Positions 42,934-51,757 of a stretch of 64,000 nucleotides of DNA are shown piece by piece (position 1 is the stretch's first letter; each line of letters starts with the position of its first letter). This stretch comes from VRUE01 sp963728045 (GTDB taxonomy: Bacteria > Actinomycetota > Thermoleophilia > Solirubrobacterales > 70-9). The stretch spans positions 186,001-250,000 of the forward strand of contig CAVSIE010000002.1 of NCBI GenBank assembly GCA_963728045.1, written 5' to 3'. Under the pieces are notes generated by a model. It made no database searches. It saw only the letters and a list, made by a program, of their open reading frames with translations, and had not been told where the DNA came from. Position numbers and translations under genes: made by a program.

Positions 42934-43961
42934 CGCCGCAGGCCGGCGGCAGCCGCGGCGAGCCAGCCGCGTGCCATCCCTACCCCGTAGCCGAAGTGAA
43001 AGGCTGGGAAGACGCTCATCACCTGCGGCGCCAGCGACAAGGGCTCGCCCCGCGCCCGCACCCCGCGCAGCGCGAAGACCAGGGCGCCGAGCAGGTACAG
43101 AGCCAACACCGCGACCAGCAGTGTCAGGGCAACGGTCGAGAACAACGCCGCGATCGCGAGCAGGACGATCAGGACCAGGAAGGCGAGCGGCGCCATGCTG
43201 CGCATCGACAGGATCGCGCGGTGCTTGAGCATCACCCGCACCTTCCAGAGGCCGTACTCGTAGTACTGCCACCAGACGCGGACGAGCGATCCGCGGGGCC
43301 GGTAGCTGACGACCAGCGTCGGGTCGAGGATGATCCGCCCGCCGGCCTCACGGATGCGCAGGTTGAGCTCGTCGTCCTGGTTTCGCACCATCTCCTCGTC
43401 GAACAGACCGGCGGCGCTGAAGGCGGCCGGCCGGAAGGCGCCGAAGGTGACGGTGTCGATCTCGACCGGCTTCGTGCCCCCGAGCCGCGTCCAGCCGATG
43501 CCGCCGAAGGGGCTGTCCATCGCGCAGGCCACCGCGCGCTCCATCGGGGTCTCGCCCTTGGGCTCAACCCGTCCGCCGACGTTCCAGGCGCCTGTCTGCT
43601 CGGCCAGCTCGGCGCAGCGACGCAGGTAGTCCGGCGGATAGCGGGAGTGGCAATCGAGGCGGACGATCAGGTCGCCGGTGGCGCGGCCGATGCAGGCGTT
43701 GAGGCCAGGTGAGACCCATCCCGCTGGGTTGTCCAGGACCTCCAGCGGCAGCGAAGCCTCCCGCGCCGCCCCCTCCAGCCGCTCGACCGAGCCGTCGACG
43801 GAGCCGCCGTCGGCAACCAGCACCTGCAGCTCGCCGTCGAAGTCCTGGGCGGCGAGGTCGGCAACGAAGTGTTCGACGCTGGCGATCTCGTCGCGCATCG
43901 GCGTGATCGTCGAGATCCGCCGCACCAGCACCCCGCGCAGATCGCCTTCGGCTCGAGACAC
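42930..43961 (-). CDS. GT2-family membrane glycosyltransferase
   Basis: A 343-residue GT-A enzyme. Nucleotide motif ISTITPMRDEIASVEHFVADL, DXD-like VLVADGGSVDGSVE, GDLIVRLDCHSRYPPDYL and the QxxRW-like FDEEMVRNQDDELNLRIREAG. Three C-terminal transmembrane helices (AFLVLIVLLAIAALFSTVALTLLVAVLALYLLGALVFAL region) anchor it. Together with the overlapping deacetylase it forms an operon reading away from the epimerase. Donor sugar is unknown. Confidence 0.86.
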   Translation of the reverse strand: MSRAEGDLRGVLVRRISTITPMRDEIASVEHFVADLAAQDFDGELQVLVADGGSVDGSVERLEGAAREASLPLEVLDNPAGWVSPGLNACIGRATGDLIVRLDCHSRYPPDYLRRCAELAEQTGAWNVGGRVEPKGETPMERAVACAMDSPFGGIGWTRLGGTKPVEIDTVTFGAFRPAAFSAAGLFDEEMVRNQDDELNLRIREAGGRIILDPTLVVSYRPRGSLVRVWWQYYEYGLWKVRVMLKHRAILSMRSMAPLAFLVLIVLLAIAALFSTVALTLLVAVLALYLLGALVFALRGVRARGEPLSLAPQVMSVFPAFHFGYGVGMARGWLAAAAAGLRR

Positions 43962-44000
43962 GCGCCGCAGGCTACTGGCGGTGCGGGACCATGGAATCGC

Positions 44001-44966
44001 TCACTGGGGGACGTTGGCGTGGACCGGCGCAAACGGGTCGCCGAAGCGCTGGCCATCGAGCGCTGTCGCGATCTCATCCACTCCGTCCGGCACCCGCATG
44101 CGCGGCTCGAAGCCGAGCGTGTCGCGGATCTTCTCGAAGCCCACCTTGTAGTCGCGTGGGTCCTCATCGCGGTGGACGTAGCTGATCTCTCCGCGGGGGA
44201 CGCGCTCGGAGATGATCTTGGCGAGATCCAGCTTGCGGTAGTTCTCCTCCGAGCTGCCGACATTGAAGACCTCGCCGGCGATCTGCTCGCGCGGCGCCTC
44301 GAGCACGGTCCTGATCGCCCGCGCGGCGTCGGCCACATGCACGTAGGGTCGCCAGAAGAGCTCGCCGAAGATTTCCAGCTCGCGGTCGGCCCAGAGCTCG
44401 CGGGTGAACTCGTTGACGGTGAGGTCAAAGCGCATCCGCGGCGCCGCGCCGTAGAGCGTCGCAAAGCGCAGGCAGGTCGCGCCAAGGCCGCCGGCGAGCA
44501 GCATCTTCTCCATCTCGACCTTGTGTTCCGCGTAGAGCGAGACCGGGGCCAGCACGCCGTCCTCGGTAATTGGGGTGGTGGGGTCGCTCATTCGGCCATA
44601 GTTGGAGCAGGTCGAGGCGAATACGACCCGCTCGACTCCGAGCTCCCCCGCAGCGGCGAAGAGCGCCCGGCTGGCGTCGAGGTTGACCTCGACGGCTAGC
44701 TCGGGATCGCGGGCGCAGGCTGGGTCGCCGACGATCGCGGCCAGGTGGACGAAAGCGTCGGCGTCGGCGAGCAGCGCCGCCTGCATCTTGGTGTCGCGCA
44801 CGTCGCCCTCGAGCACCTCGACGCCTTCGGCGGCCAGCCCCTCAGCCACCTCTCGCTGGCCGTGAATCAGGGAGTCGAGGACACGGACCTCGTGACCCAC
44901 CTCGCGCAGCTCGGCGGCGGTGAGAGCCCCCAGGTAGCCGGCGCCACCGCTGATTGCGACCTTCAT
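44001..44966 (-). CDS. Extended SDR sugar epimerase/dehydratase
   Basis: About 321 residues. NAD loop ISGGAGYLGALTAAEL, DAFVHLAAIVGDPA, and LYAEHKVEMEK (Tyr-x3-Lys) with FASTCSNYG; the tail EEPRDYKVGFEKIRDTLGF-like pattern resembles dTDP/CDP-sugar epimerases. ATG 44966 has a GGAGGAGGG ribosome site; a TTG at 44972 would extend two residues. It sits 2 bases after the MaoC stop, so they are co-transcribed, though functions differ. The product probably feeds the polysaccharide genes. Confidence 0.85.
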   Translation of the reverse strand: MKVAISGGAGYLGALTAAELREVGHEVRVLDSLIHGQREVAEGLAAEGVEVLEGDVRDTKMQAALLADADAFVHLAAIVGDPACARDPELAVEVNLDASRALFAAAGELGVERVVFASTCSNYGRMSDPTTPITEDGVLAPVSLYAEHKVEMEKMLLAGGLGATCLRFATLYGAAPRMRFDLTVNEFTRELWADRELEIFGELFWRPYVHVADAARAIRTVLEAPREQIAGEVFNVGSSEENYRKLDLAKIISERVPRGEISYVHRDEDPRDYKVGFEKIRDTLGFEPRMRVPDGVDEIATALDGQRFGDPFAPVHANVPQ

Positions 44967-44968
44967 CG

Positions 44969-45484
44969 TCAACCCTCCTCCCGGCGCGGCACCAACACCA
45001 GACGCTTGAACTCGGCGACGAGCACGCCGTCTTGGTTCAGCACCCGGGTATGGACCTTGACCACGCCACGGTCCGGCTTCGAGCTCGACGGCTTGACGTC
45101 GAGCACCTCGGTCTCGCAGAAGAGCGTGTCACCGTGAAAGACCGGGTTCGGGTGGCTCAGCTCTTCGGTCGCCAGGTTGGCGATCGCCTTGCCCGATACG
45201 TCGGAGACCGACATCCCCAGGGCCAACGAGTAGACGAGCGGCCCGACGACGACGTTGCGCCCCTGCTGCGACTGCTTCGCGTAGACGTCGTTTAGGTGCA
45301 GCGGGTGGTGGTTCATCGTGATCAGGCAGAAGAGGTGGTCGTCGGCCTCGGTCACGGTCTTCGCCGGCCAGTGCTTGTAGACGGCGCCGACCTCGAAGTC
45401 CTCGAGGTAGCGGCCGTAGGCGTGGGCGCCCGACGCCTCACGCTCGGCCTGGTCGGTGGTCAGCTCGTACTTCTGCTCGCTCAT
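44969..45484 (-). CDS. MaoC-like hydratase, probable mesaconyl-CoA hydratase
   Basis: About 171 residues, single hot-dog fold. The hydratase site is ITMNHHPLHLNDVYAK (Asp and His), followed by VVVGPLVYSLALGMSVSDVSGKAIANLATEELSHPNPVFHGDTL (landmarks). The similarity pattern is closest to the MaoC enzymes that accompany Ccr and Ecm in actinobacteria and act on mesaconyl-CoA; that specific reaction is inferred from pathway context. ATG 45484 (MSEQKYELTTDQAER) is preferred to 45544. It heads a two-gene unit with the epimerase. Confidence 0.75.
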   Translation of the reverse strand: MSEQKYELTTDQAEREASGAHAYGRYLEDFEVGAVYKHWPAKTVTEADDHLFCLITMNHHPLHLNDVYAKQSQQGRNVVVGPLVYSLALGMSVSDVSGKAIANLATEELSHPNPVFHGDTLFCETEVLDVKPSSSKPDRGVVKVHTRVLNQDGVLVAEFKRLVLVPRREEG

Positions 45485-45559
45485 TCGGTTCTGGGTCTCC
45501 TCTGGGGGTTGACGGAGCGGGGGGATGCTATCCGTGCTGGGCACTGACGGGCAGGCCCG

Positions 45560-45922
45560 TCAGCGCGCCTTCTTCAACCGCGCCCGCTGCTCTTGGCGCT
45601 CGACGACCTGGGCGATCAGCTTCTTCACGTTGGAGTCGCCGCTGGCCTTGATGTGGCCGGTCTCATACGCCCGGCGGTAGTCCTTCAGCGTGCCGCGCTC
45701 GGCCAGCTCGTTGAACTGGGGGCGGTCGATCTGAACCAGGATCCGCTCGTCCTGGGCGAGGTCCTTGGCGATCTTCGGCCCGGGCAGCTCGACCCGGTAG
45801 AGCTGGATGTCCCTCCTGGCTTTCAGCTCCAGCCCGAAGACCAGTTTCAGCTTCTGCAGGGCGGGCACCTCCGCCTGGAACCGCTCGACCGCGGTACGGA
45901 TCTGGTCGGCGGTCGATGCCAT
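45560..45922 (-). CDS. Conserved hypothetical protein, 120 aa
   Basis: A 120-residue Lys/Arg-rich soluble protein (MASTADQIRTAVERFQAEVPALQKL start; tail RQEQRARLKKAR). The middle (ELKARRDIQLYRVELPGPKIAKDLAQDERILVQIDRPQFNELAERGTLKDYRRAYETGHIKASGDSNVKKLIAQV as landmarks) is reminiscent of SCP2/sterol-carrier-like or steroid-binding folds, but the match is weak. It is monocistronic and divergent from the membrane gene at 46025. Function unknown. Confidence 0.65.
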   Translation of the reverse strand: MASTADQIRTAVERFQAEVPALQKLKLVFGLELKARRDIQLYRVELPGPKIAKDLAQDERILVQIDRPQFNELAERGTLKDYRRAYETGHIKASGDSNVKKLIAQVVERQEQRARLKKAR

Positions 45923-46024
45923 CGCGGAAAGGATACGGTTCCCGCTCGGCTGCGGTAGCGCCTGACCGGCGAAAACTGTGACAATCCCGTTAATGACGAG
46001 TCGGGATGTGATGAGGAACCCCGG

Positions 46025-46762
46025 GTGAAGACACGCGCATTGATCGCCATCGCGGCCGTGGTCGCGGTGGCGGGGATTGGGATGCTGCTGGCGCCGTCTC
46101 TGTACGAGGTCGTAGACGAGGGGGACGACATCCGTCCCTACGACTCGGGAGTGGTCTACAAGATCCGAGTGGCGGATTCCGTCACCGTCTACGCCGCCGA
46201 GGAGTCGCGACCCAACATGGACTCGATCAGCGGATCCGTCCTCGTCGCGCTCGCGGTGGCGTCCCTGATCACCTCGCTGGTGCTCCGCGCAGCCGGCAAA
46301 GATCTCCGGCTGCGGCACTTCTACGCGCTTGCCAGCCTCGGCTTTGCGCTGCTGGCGGTCGACGAGTTCTTCGCCATCCACGAGACGATCGGGCACAACT
46401 TTCCGGTGCTGGCCGATCTCCCCGGCATCGAGCGCCCAGACGATGCCCTTTTCTCCCTGCTGCTGATCCCGGCGATCGTCTTCGTCTACGGCTATCGGGA
46501 CATCCTCTTCGGCACTCGCAGGCTGAGGTGGCTGTTCGCTGGGGCGTTTGCCGCCTTCGCGCTGGCCGCGGGCTCCGACATCGTCGGCCTTTCCGCCGAC
46601 GAGCCGCTCGAGGTGATCAGCGGCGCCTGCATCCTCGGCGGCTTCGCCTCCCTGATCGCCGGGCACCTCTCGATCTGCATCGTCCAACCGGCGGCGGCAG
46701 GCCTGGAGACGTCAACGCCCGCTCGCCCCGATGCGGTGCCGACGGGCGCCTCGAGCAACTGA
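46025..46762 (+). CDS. Hypothetical membrane protein
   Basis: A 245-residue protein starting at GTG. An N-terminal helix (RALIAIAAVVAVAGIGMLLA) is followed by an acidic extracytoplasmic stretch (DDIRPYDSGVVYKIRVADSVTVYAAEESRP), then five further hydrophobic helices and a Pro/Ser tail. His and Glu occur together in FFAIHETIGHNFP between helices 2 and 3. I do not recognise a family. It is alone between a divergent gene and the CAP-domain gene, and a weak hairpin (46797-46813) follows. Confidence 0.7.
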   Translation: MKTRALIAIAAVVAVAGIGMLLAPSLYEVVDEGDDIRPYDSGVVYKIRVADSVTVYAAEESRPNMDSISGSVLVALAVASLITSLVLRAAGKDLRLRHFYALASLGFALLAVDEFFAIHETIGHNFPVLADLPGIERPDDALFSLLLIPAIVFVYGYRDILFGTRRLRWLFAGAFAAFALAAGSDIVGLSADEPLEVISGACILGGFASLIAGHLSICIVQPAAAGLETSTPARPDAVPTGASSN

Positions 46763-46850
46763 GCCTGCACGCAAGCGACCTCCCTAGTACATTCGTCCAG
46801 ACCCCCTGGACGGGCAGTAGTCGGGCCAGTCGGCTGGCGACAAGAGGGGG

Positions 46851-47465
46851 GTGTTTCGCAGACTCTCGCCCCTTGTGCTGGCAATCGCCGCTCTGCTTGC
46901 CATCGCGCCCAACGCCGGCGCCGTCGCTCGCCTTGGCGAGCAGCGCGTCGCGCCGAAGCCCGCCCCCGCCGCGCAAGGCCCGAAGCACGTACCCAAAGGC
47001 CCACTCGCCCCGCTCACCGTCTGTCCCGGCCAGAACACCCTCGATGCGCCGGCCCCGGCGCAAAAGCGGGCCATGCGCTGCATGGCCGACTACGCCCGCC
47101 GCTACGCCGGCCTCGGTGGCTTTGGCGAGGCCAGGCAGCTGGACCGCTCCGCAAGCGGGAAGTCGAGGGACATCCTGCGCTGTGACAGCTTCAGCCACTA
47201 CGCCTGCGGACGAGACTTCACTTTCTGGATGAGACAGTCCGGCTACCTCGCGGCGAGCTGCTGGCGGGCAGGCGAGAACCTCGCATGGGGCACCGGCGAG
47301 GCGGGCACGGTGCGGGCGATCTTCCGAGCCTGGATGAACTCTCCCGGCCACCGCCGCAACATCCTCGGCCGCTTCAGGCAGATCGGCATCGGGCTGCGGG
47401 TCGGCGACCTCGAGGGACGCAGCGCCACCCACGTCTGGACACAACACTTCGGCTCGCACTGCTGA
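46851..47465 (+). CDS. Secreted CAP/SCP-domain protein
   Basis: A 204-residue secreted protein. GTG start, signal to about residue 24 (IAPNAGA), then the CAP (PR-1/SCP) fold: HYACGRDFTFWMRQSGY, AGENLAWGTGEAGTVRAIFRAWMNSPGHRRNILG and HVWTQHFG, with the conserved His and Glu pair. Six Cys could form three disulfides. Bacterial CAP proteins are extracellular and often act on wall or sequester lipids; the role here is unknown. Confidence 0.87.
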   Translation: MFRRLSPLVLAIAALLAIAPNAGAVARLGEQRVAPKPAPAAQGPKHVPKGPLAPLTVCPGQNTLDAPAPAQKRAMRCMADYARRYAGLGGFGEARQLDRSASGKSRDILRCDSFSHYACGRDFTFWMRQSGYLAASCWRAGENLAWGTGEAGTVRAIFRAWMNSPGHRRNILGRFRQIGIGLRVGDLEGRSATHVWTQHFGSHC

Positions 47466-47555
47466 GGCCCAGCAGCAACGAGCTTCGGCGGCTGTCTGGC
47501 CCTCTACTCTTGGGGTCGCGACTCCGTCGCCCTGACGACACCCGAGGAGGAACCG

Positions 47556-48293
47556 ATGGCCAACAAACCCCAGTCCGCCGCCCTGCACCCCGGGCCCGGA
47601 TTCCGCATCGAAACGAGTGTGGACCGCCCCAGCCCGGAGACCGTGGCCGGACTGGGAGAGTTCGAGACCCCCGCCGCGTCCGACCTGATGAACCGGCTCT
47701 ACACGATGGCGCCGACGATCCGCAACCTGACCGACGACCGGCTCAAGGTGGTCGGTTCCGCCTGCACCGTCAAGGTGTACCCAGGCGACAACCTGATGGT
47801 CCACAAGGCGCTCGACATCGCCAAGGCCGGTGACGTCATCGTCGTCGACACGAGCGGATCGACGATGACCGCGGTGCTCGGCGACCTGATCTCGACCAAG
47901 GCGCGCCACCGCGGGATCGCCGGCTTCGTCATCGACGGCCTCATACGCGACCTCGAGGGCATCCGAGGGCTGGGGGACTTTCCGGTCTTCGCCCGCGGCG
48001 TGACGCCGATCGGACCGCTCCATCGCGGTCCCGGCGAGATCAACTGCCCCGTCTCCGCCGGCGGCGTTGTCGTGCATCCCGGAGACGTGGTCGTAGGAGA
48101 CCTGAACGGCGTCGTGGTCATCCCGCGCACGATCGCCGACGATCTGCTCGAGCGGTTGCGGGCCGGGGCGCGGAAAGAATCCGACTACGTGGCCGCCGTC
48201 GCAAAAGGAGACTTCACGAACGAGTGGGTGGACCGGCTCCTGCTAGAGCACGGCCTGGCGGAGGACAGCCTCGGCGCAAACGGCAGCGGCTGA
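47556..48293 (+). CDS. RraA-family protein (aldolase/demethylmenaquinone-like)
   Basis: A 245-residue protein of the RraA/HMG-aldolase family. Landmarks: TPAASDLMNRLYTM, VGSACTVKVYPGDNLMVHKAL, GDVIVVDTSG, LGDLISTKARHRGIAGFVIDGLIRDLEGI (the G-x2-G-x-V-x-D-G-x-x-R-D box whose Arg/Asp bind substrate and metal) and VHPGDVVVGDLNGVVVIPR. Divalent-metal 4-hydroxy-4-methyl-2-oxoglutarate or oxaloacetate-type cleavage is the usual activity. It leads a two-gene unit with the dehydrogenase at 48305. Confidence 0.83.
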   Translation: MANKPQSAALHPGPGFRIETSVDRPSPETVAGLGEFETPAASDLMNRLYTMAPTIRNLTDDRLKVVGSACTVKVYPGDNLMVHKALDIAKAGDVIVVDTSGSTMTAVLGDLISTKARHRGIAGFVIDGLIRDLEGIRGLGDFPVFARGVTPIGPLHRGPGEINCPVSAGGVVVHPGDVVVGDLNGVVVIPRTIADDLLERLRAGARKESDYVAAVAKGDFTNEWVDRLLLEHGLAEDSLGANGSG

Positions 48294-48304
48294 GCGCCGC
48301 TCGC

Positions 48305-49219
48305 GTGGCTCTCGTCGCCTTCATCGGCTTCGGCGAACTCGGCGCGGCCCTGGCGCGGCGGCTCGGCGACTCGGGCGCGCACGAGATGCGCGCGTGGACG
48401 CGGGCCCGACCTGACCTCGGCGCGACAGCGCTCGCTGCGCGGACCGAGCGGATGCGGGCGGCGGGCGTCGAGCCGATCGCCGCGCTCGAGGATGCGCTTC
48501 AGGGGGCCGACGCCGTCCTCTCCGTTGTCTCGGGGGGAAGCTCACGGAAAGTGGCGGAGCACAGCGCCGAGCTCCTCGACGACGGCGCCCTCTACGTCGA
48601 CTTGGCCGCGGCCGCGGTGGCCGACAAGGAGGCCAGCGCGGAAGCCGTGGAGCGTTCGGGCGGGCGCTACGTCGACGGCGCCGTGCTAGGAACCGTCGCG
48701 GTGCCCGATGCGACGATCCCGATCGTCGCCAGCGGCCACGGAGCGCGTGAGCTCCAGCAGCTTGCGAGTTGCGAGGGGATCTCGATCGAGGACCTCGACG
48801 GCCCCGCCGGGCGGGCTACACAGCTGAAGCTGCTGCGCAGCGTCTACATGAAGGGCCGAGACGCGCTCGTCGTCGAGACGCTCCTCGCGGCGAGACGCTG
48901 CGGGCTCGAGGAGAGGCTCGTGGCCAGCGTCGAGGGACCCGGTGAGCGGGTGTCGTTCGCCGATCTCTCGGATCGCGTCCTGCGCTCGCTCGCCGTCCAT
49001 GCCGGGCGCCGTGCCGAAGAGCTGGACAGCTCTGCCGACGTCGTGCGGGAAACCGGAATCGACCCCCTGCTCGCGCCCGCGGCCGCCGCGACCCTGCGAC
49101 GGGTTGCCGAGACCGGCGTGTGCGAGGCATTCGGAGGCAAACGTCCGGAGAGCGGCGCGGAAGTGCTCGCCCTGCTGGACGAGCGACTCAGCGAAGCAGC
49201 CGCTCCAGAATCGGGATAG
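48305..49219 (+). CDS. NAD(P)-dependent beta-hydroxyacid dehydrogenase-like (DUF1932)
   Basis: About 304 residues. The N-terminal Rossmann fold (MALVAFIGFGELGAALARRL, GFGELG) resembles 6-phosphogluconate/3-hydroxyisobutyrate dehydrogenases; the C-terminal half (LKLLRSVYMKGRDALVVETLLAARRCGLEE) matches the DUF1932 domain found behind such folds. With the RraA-like gene 11 bases upstream, it may serve a carboxylic-acid catabolic step. GTG start preferred over CTG 48290. Its 3' end overlaps the convergent ATP-grasp gene by 32 bases. Confidence 0.8.
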   Translation: MALVAFIGFGELGAALARRLGDSGAHEMRAWTRARPDLGATALAARTERMRAAGVEPIAALEDALQGADAVLSVVSGGSSRKVAEHSAELLDDGALYVDLAAAAVADKEASAEAVERSGGRYVDGAVLGTVAVPDATIPIVASGHGARELQQLASCEGISIEDLDGPAGRATQLKLLRSVYMKGRDALVVETLLAARRCGLEERLVASVEGPGERVSFADLSDRVLRSLAVHAGRRAEELDSSADVVRETGIDPLLAPAAAATLRRVAETGVCEAFGGKRPESGAEVLALLDERLSEAAAPESG

Positions 49220-50294
49220 CGACGCGCGTCGCCTGCTCTTGACTAGCGACGAGGTAGTGGTGGTGCAGGCCGGGCCTGCCGTTCACCTCGTTGACCACGC
49301 CGCCCACCTCGTGCAGCGGCCGGGTCGGGTCTGGGGTGATGACATCCACCCCGGCCAGCCTCAACCCCAGCGCCTTGGCGCCCGCCCGTGCTTCCTCCTT
49401 GATGCTGTCCGCCATCGGGCCGGCGTAGGTCTCGCACCGCTCTGGCCCGCTGCCGTTGGTGATGCTGCGAATCGGCACGCTTCGCCCGGCAACGGGAACC
49501 GACGAAAGCGAAAGCCCCGCGGACTCGAGCGTCAGCGCCAGGTCGAGGTCGACGCCGAGAACCGCAAGGCCGGCAGCGCCGAACGCCGCGACTCGTTGGT
49601 GGTTCTCCATCTGTATCAGCCTGGCGATCGGGGTCCTGCCATCACCGGTGAGCCGCTCCGGCGTGCTGCGGACGACGTCCAACAGCTCTCCCTCCAGCAG
49701 CAGCAGCCGGTACACGGCGCCAGGAGCCTGCTGCTCGATCAGCAGTCGATCCGTTTCCTGCGCGGCGTACGTGCAGGCCCGGCGCAGATCGGCGGGGCGC
49801 ACGATTCCGGCGGTGACGCCGTGGCCGCCGGCGGTGCCCGCCGCCGGCTTGACCACGCAGGGACCGCCGGAGCGCTCCAGGAAAGCCTGCGCGGGCGCTT
49901 GGTCCCCGAAGCGAAACTCGACGTACCTCGGGACCGTGACCCCGGCGTCGGCCAGGAGGCGATGCGCCTCGGTCTTGTCGATGGCGATGTCGAGCGCCTG
50001 CTGGGGATCGAGCCCGACGGTTTGGCGGTCGACGCGGGTGCTCTTCGCGCCGCGAATCAGCTCCAGGCGGCCAGGGCCCAGAACGACCGCTTGCGCGCCC
50101 ACGGCTGCTGCCGTCTCCCGCCACATCTGCTCGTAGAAGGCATCGCGGGCACGCTTGCCGAGCTTCCCGAAGCTCGGCTGGTCGCGGGCGCGACGAAGGT
50201 AATAGCCCAGCCCGGCGAAACGAAGCAGGTCGAGCTTGGCGCTCAGCGTGCGACCGGGGCGACCTAGTCGAGCCATGTGATCAAGAAGATCCAT
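49188..50294 (-). CDS. ATP-grasp ligase, cyanophycin-synthetase-like
   Basis: A 368-residue ATP-grasp enzyme. ATP lid and phosphate-binding segments CVVKPAAGTAGGHGVTAGI and DGRTPIARLIQMENHQR, plus VVNEVNGRPGLHHHY near the C-terminus (metal-binding Asn/Glu), follow the cyanophycin synthetase/RimK pattern. It joins a carboxylate to an amine or amino acid using ATP. The ATG overlaps the stop of the second ATP-grasp gene (50281) by 14 bases, so both are made together. Substrates unknown; a peptide or amide on a surface polymer is one possibility. Confidence 0.82.
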   Translation of the reverse strand: MDLLDHMARLGRPGRTLSAKLDLLRFAGLGYYLRRARDQPSFGKLGKRARDAFYEQMWRETAAAVGAQAVVLGPGRLELIRGAKSTRVDRQTVGLDPQQALDIAIDKTEAHRLLADAGVTVPRYVEFRFGDQAPAQAFLERSGGPCVVKPAAGTAGGHGVTAGIVRPADLRRACTYAAQETDRLLIEQQAPGAVYRLLLLEGELLDVVRSTPERLTGDGRTPIARLIQMENHQRVAAFGAAGLAVLGVDLDLALTLESAGLSLSSVPVAGRSVPIRSITNGSGPERCETYAGPMADSIKEEARAGAKALGLRLAGVDVITPDPTRPLHEVGGVVNEVNGRPGLHHHYLVASQEQATRVAIPILERLLR

Positions 50295-51591
50295 CTTGCG
50301 AGGTCACCGAGGGCGCCAGCTCGGAGACGGACGACGTGCTTCCGACTCCGCTGAGCCCAGTCGACGGCGGGGCCTGTCCGCCACTGCCGCGACCGCGTAT
50401 CCGCCGGAGCTTCCCGGCGTGACGGACGATCGCCGGCAGCGGGTCGCTCAGGCGAGCCACCGGGAAGACCTGCCGGCGGGCGACGCTGCGCGCCCAGTCG
50501 GAGAGGCTGAGCTCGCCGCGCCGCCGGTAGACGAGGAAGGCCCGGGTATCGTTGACGGGCTCCCAGAGATGAAGGTCGTCACGGTAGGCGTCGACCGCAG
50601 GGGTGGGGCGCCCCAGGAGCCGGTTGTAGGAGAACAGGGCGAGGTCGACCCCGGAGCGCCGGATCAGCTCGTTCGAGGCGGTGAAGCGGGCGTTGCACTC
50701 GATCAGCTTGAGCTGGCCATCGCGGCCGTCGCGCTTGAACTCGACGTTGCCGAGCCCGCGCAGCCCCGCCGCCTCGAAGAAGCGCCGCCCCAGCTCCGCC
50801 ACCTCCGGGTCGTGCGTCGTCGCATGGAAGGTGCCGATCCCGAACCCGGGCGGGTACTGGCGGATCTTGCGCTTGGTGAAGCTCAGCAGCGGCGCCCCCT
50901 CGTCGTCGATGTAGCTGTAGTAAGAGACGAATTCGTCATCCACCCCGCAGATCACCTCGGTGAGGAGCATCTCGACGTCGAGGCCCTCCAACCGCTCCAG
51001 CTCGCCCACCAACTCCTCGGCGCTGCCGGGGATGATCGCCTTCGCGTCCGATTTCGTGCGCAGGCGGAAGAGGTGGGCGTGGTTCGGCTTCAGCAGGCAG
51101 GGATAGCTGATCTCGCCGGCCACCTCCTCCGCGTCGGCAACCGTGCGCAGGTGGATCGTCTTCGGGATCCCGATCCCGTTTGACTCGGCGATCTCGTAGG
51201 TGCGCTGCTTGTCCAGCATCGCCAGCAGCACCTCGCCGTCCGACTCCATAGGGCGCAGTCCGCGCCGCGCCAGCTCGGCGCCGTGGCGCGCGATCAGTTC
51301 GAGCCCGTCATCGCTGCCGGCGAGGACGACCGCGCCCTCGGGCGCCGTCTCGAGCCAATCCAGCATGCGGTCCTGCATGCCCGGCCCGCCGATGTCGACG
51401 AAGCTGGCCCGTTGCCGCGACACGCGTGCCGGCGAGTCGCCGCGATCGAGGACGTGGACCTGGACCCCAGCCTCCCAGAGGCTGCGAGCAACCGAGAGCG
51501 CGGTCACGGTGCCGCCCAGGACGACCGCGGGCGGATCGTCCAGGGCGCCGCGCCGGGTTGCGGTCTGCTCTCTGGGAAGGGCCTTCATCAT
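50281..51591 (-). CDS. ATP-grasp carboxylate-amine ligase
   Basis: About 436 residues. MMKALPREQTATRRG start at 51591; VVLGGTVTALSVARSLWEAGVQVHVLD gives an N-terminal Rossmann half, then the ATP-grasp core: YPCLLKPNHAHLFRLR, EMLLTEVICGVDDEFVSYY and LGNVEFKRDGRDGQLKLIECNARF (the E-x-N-x-R metal site). This is the D-aspartate-ligase/carbamoyl-phosphate-like type. The two overlapping ligases form a bidirectional-insulated operon opposite the NDP-sugar transferase at 51758. No carrier protein is visible nearby. Confidence 0.82.
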   Translation of the reverse strand: MMKALPREQTATRRGALDDPPAVVLGGTVTALSVARSLWEAGVQVHVLDRGDSPARVSRQRASFVDIGGPGMQDRMLDWLETAPEGAVVLAGSDDGLELIARHGAELARRGLRPMESDGEVLLAMLDKQRTYEIAESNGIGIPKTIHLRTVADAEEVAGEISYPCLLKPNHAHLFRLRTKSDAKAIIPGSAEELVGELERLEGLDVEMLLTEVICGVDDEFVSYYSYIDDEGAPLLSFTKRKIRQYPPGFGIGTFHATTHDPEVAELGRRFFEAAGLRGLGNVEFKRDGRDGQLKLIECNARFTASNELIRRSGVDLALFSYNRLLGRPTPAVDAYRDDLHLWEPVNDTRAFLVYRRRGELSLSDWARSVARRQVFPVARLSDPLPAIVRHAGKLRRIRGRGSGGQAPPSTGLSGVGSTSSVSELAPSVTSQDGSS

Positions 51592-51757
51592 GGATTCCTG
51601 GCCTGCGTGGCCAGGAGGGGTGCAAAACGATACGGCGTCGGGCCACCGAGCGCCGCATTTGAAGCTGCAGCCAATCTCGAACATGCGTCCAGAGGCGACG
51701 GCCTGGCATGGAACATGCCGGCCTCAAGTAACGGCGTCGCAGGTCGAAAAGAAGTCC
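51592..51757. promoter_or_regulatory. Divergent promoter region with two inverted repeats
   Basis: 166 bases separate ATP-grasp and nucleotidyltransferase genes. CCTGGCC/GGCCAGG (51597-51603 and 51609-51615) and GGCATG/CATGCC (51705-51710 and 51714-51719) are inverted repeats that could be operators. No canonical promoter boxes stand out. Confidence 0.4.

Noticed and set aside
46617..48077. 486-codon minus-strand frame over CAP and RraA genes
   Set aside because: Covers two genes with clear motifs; shadow.
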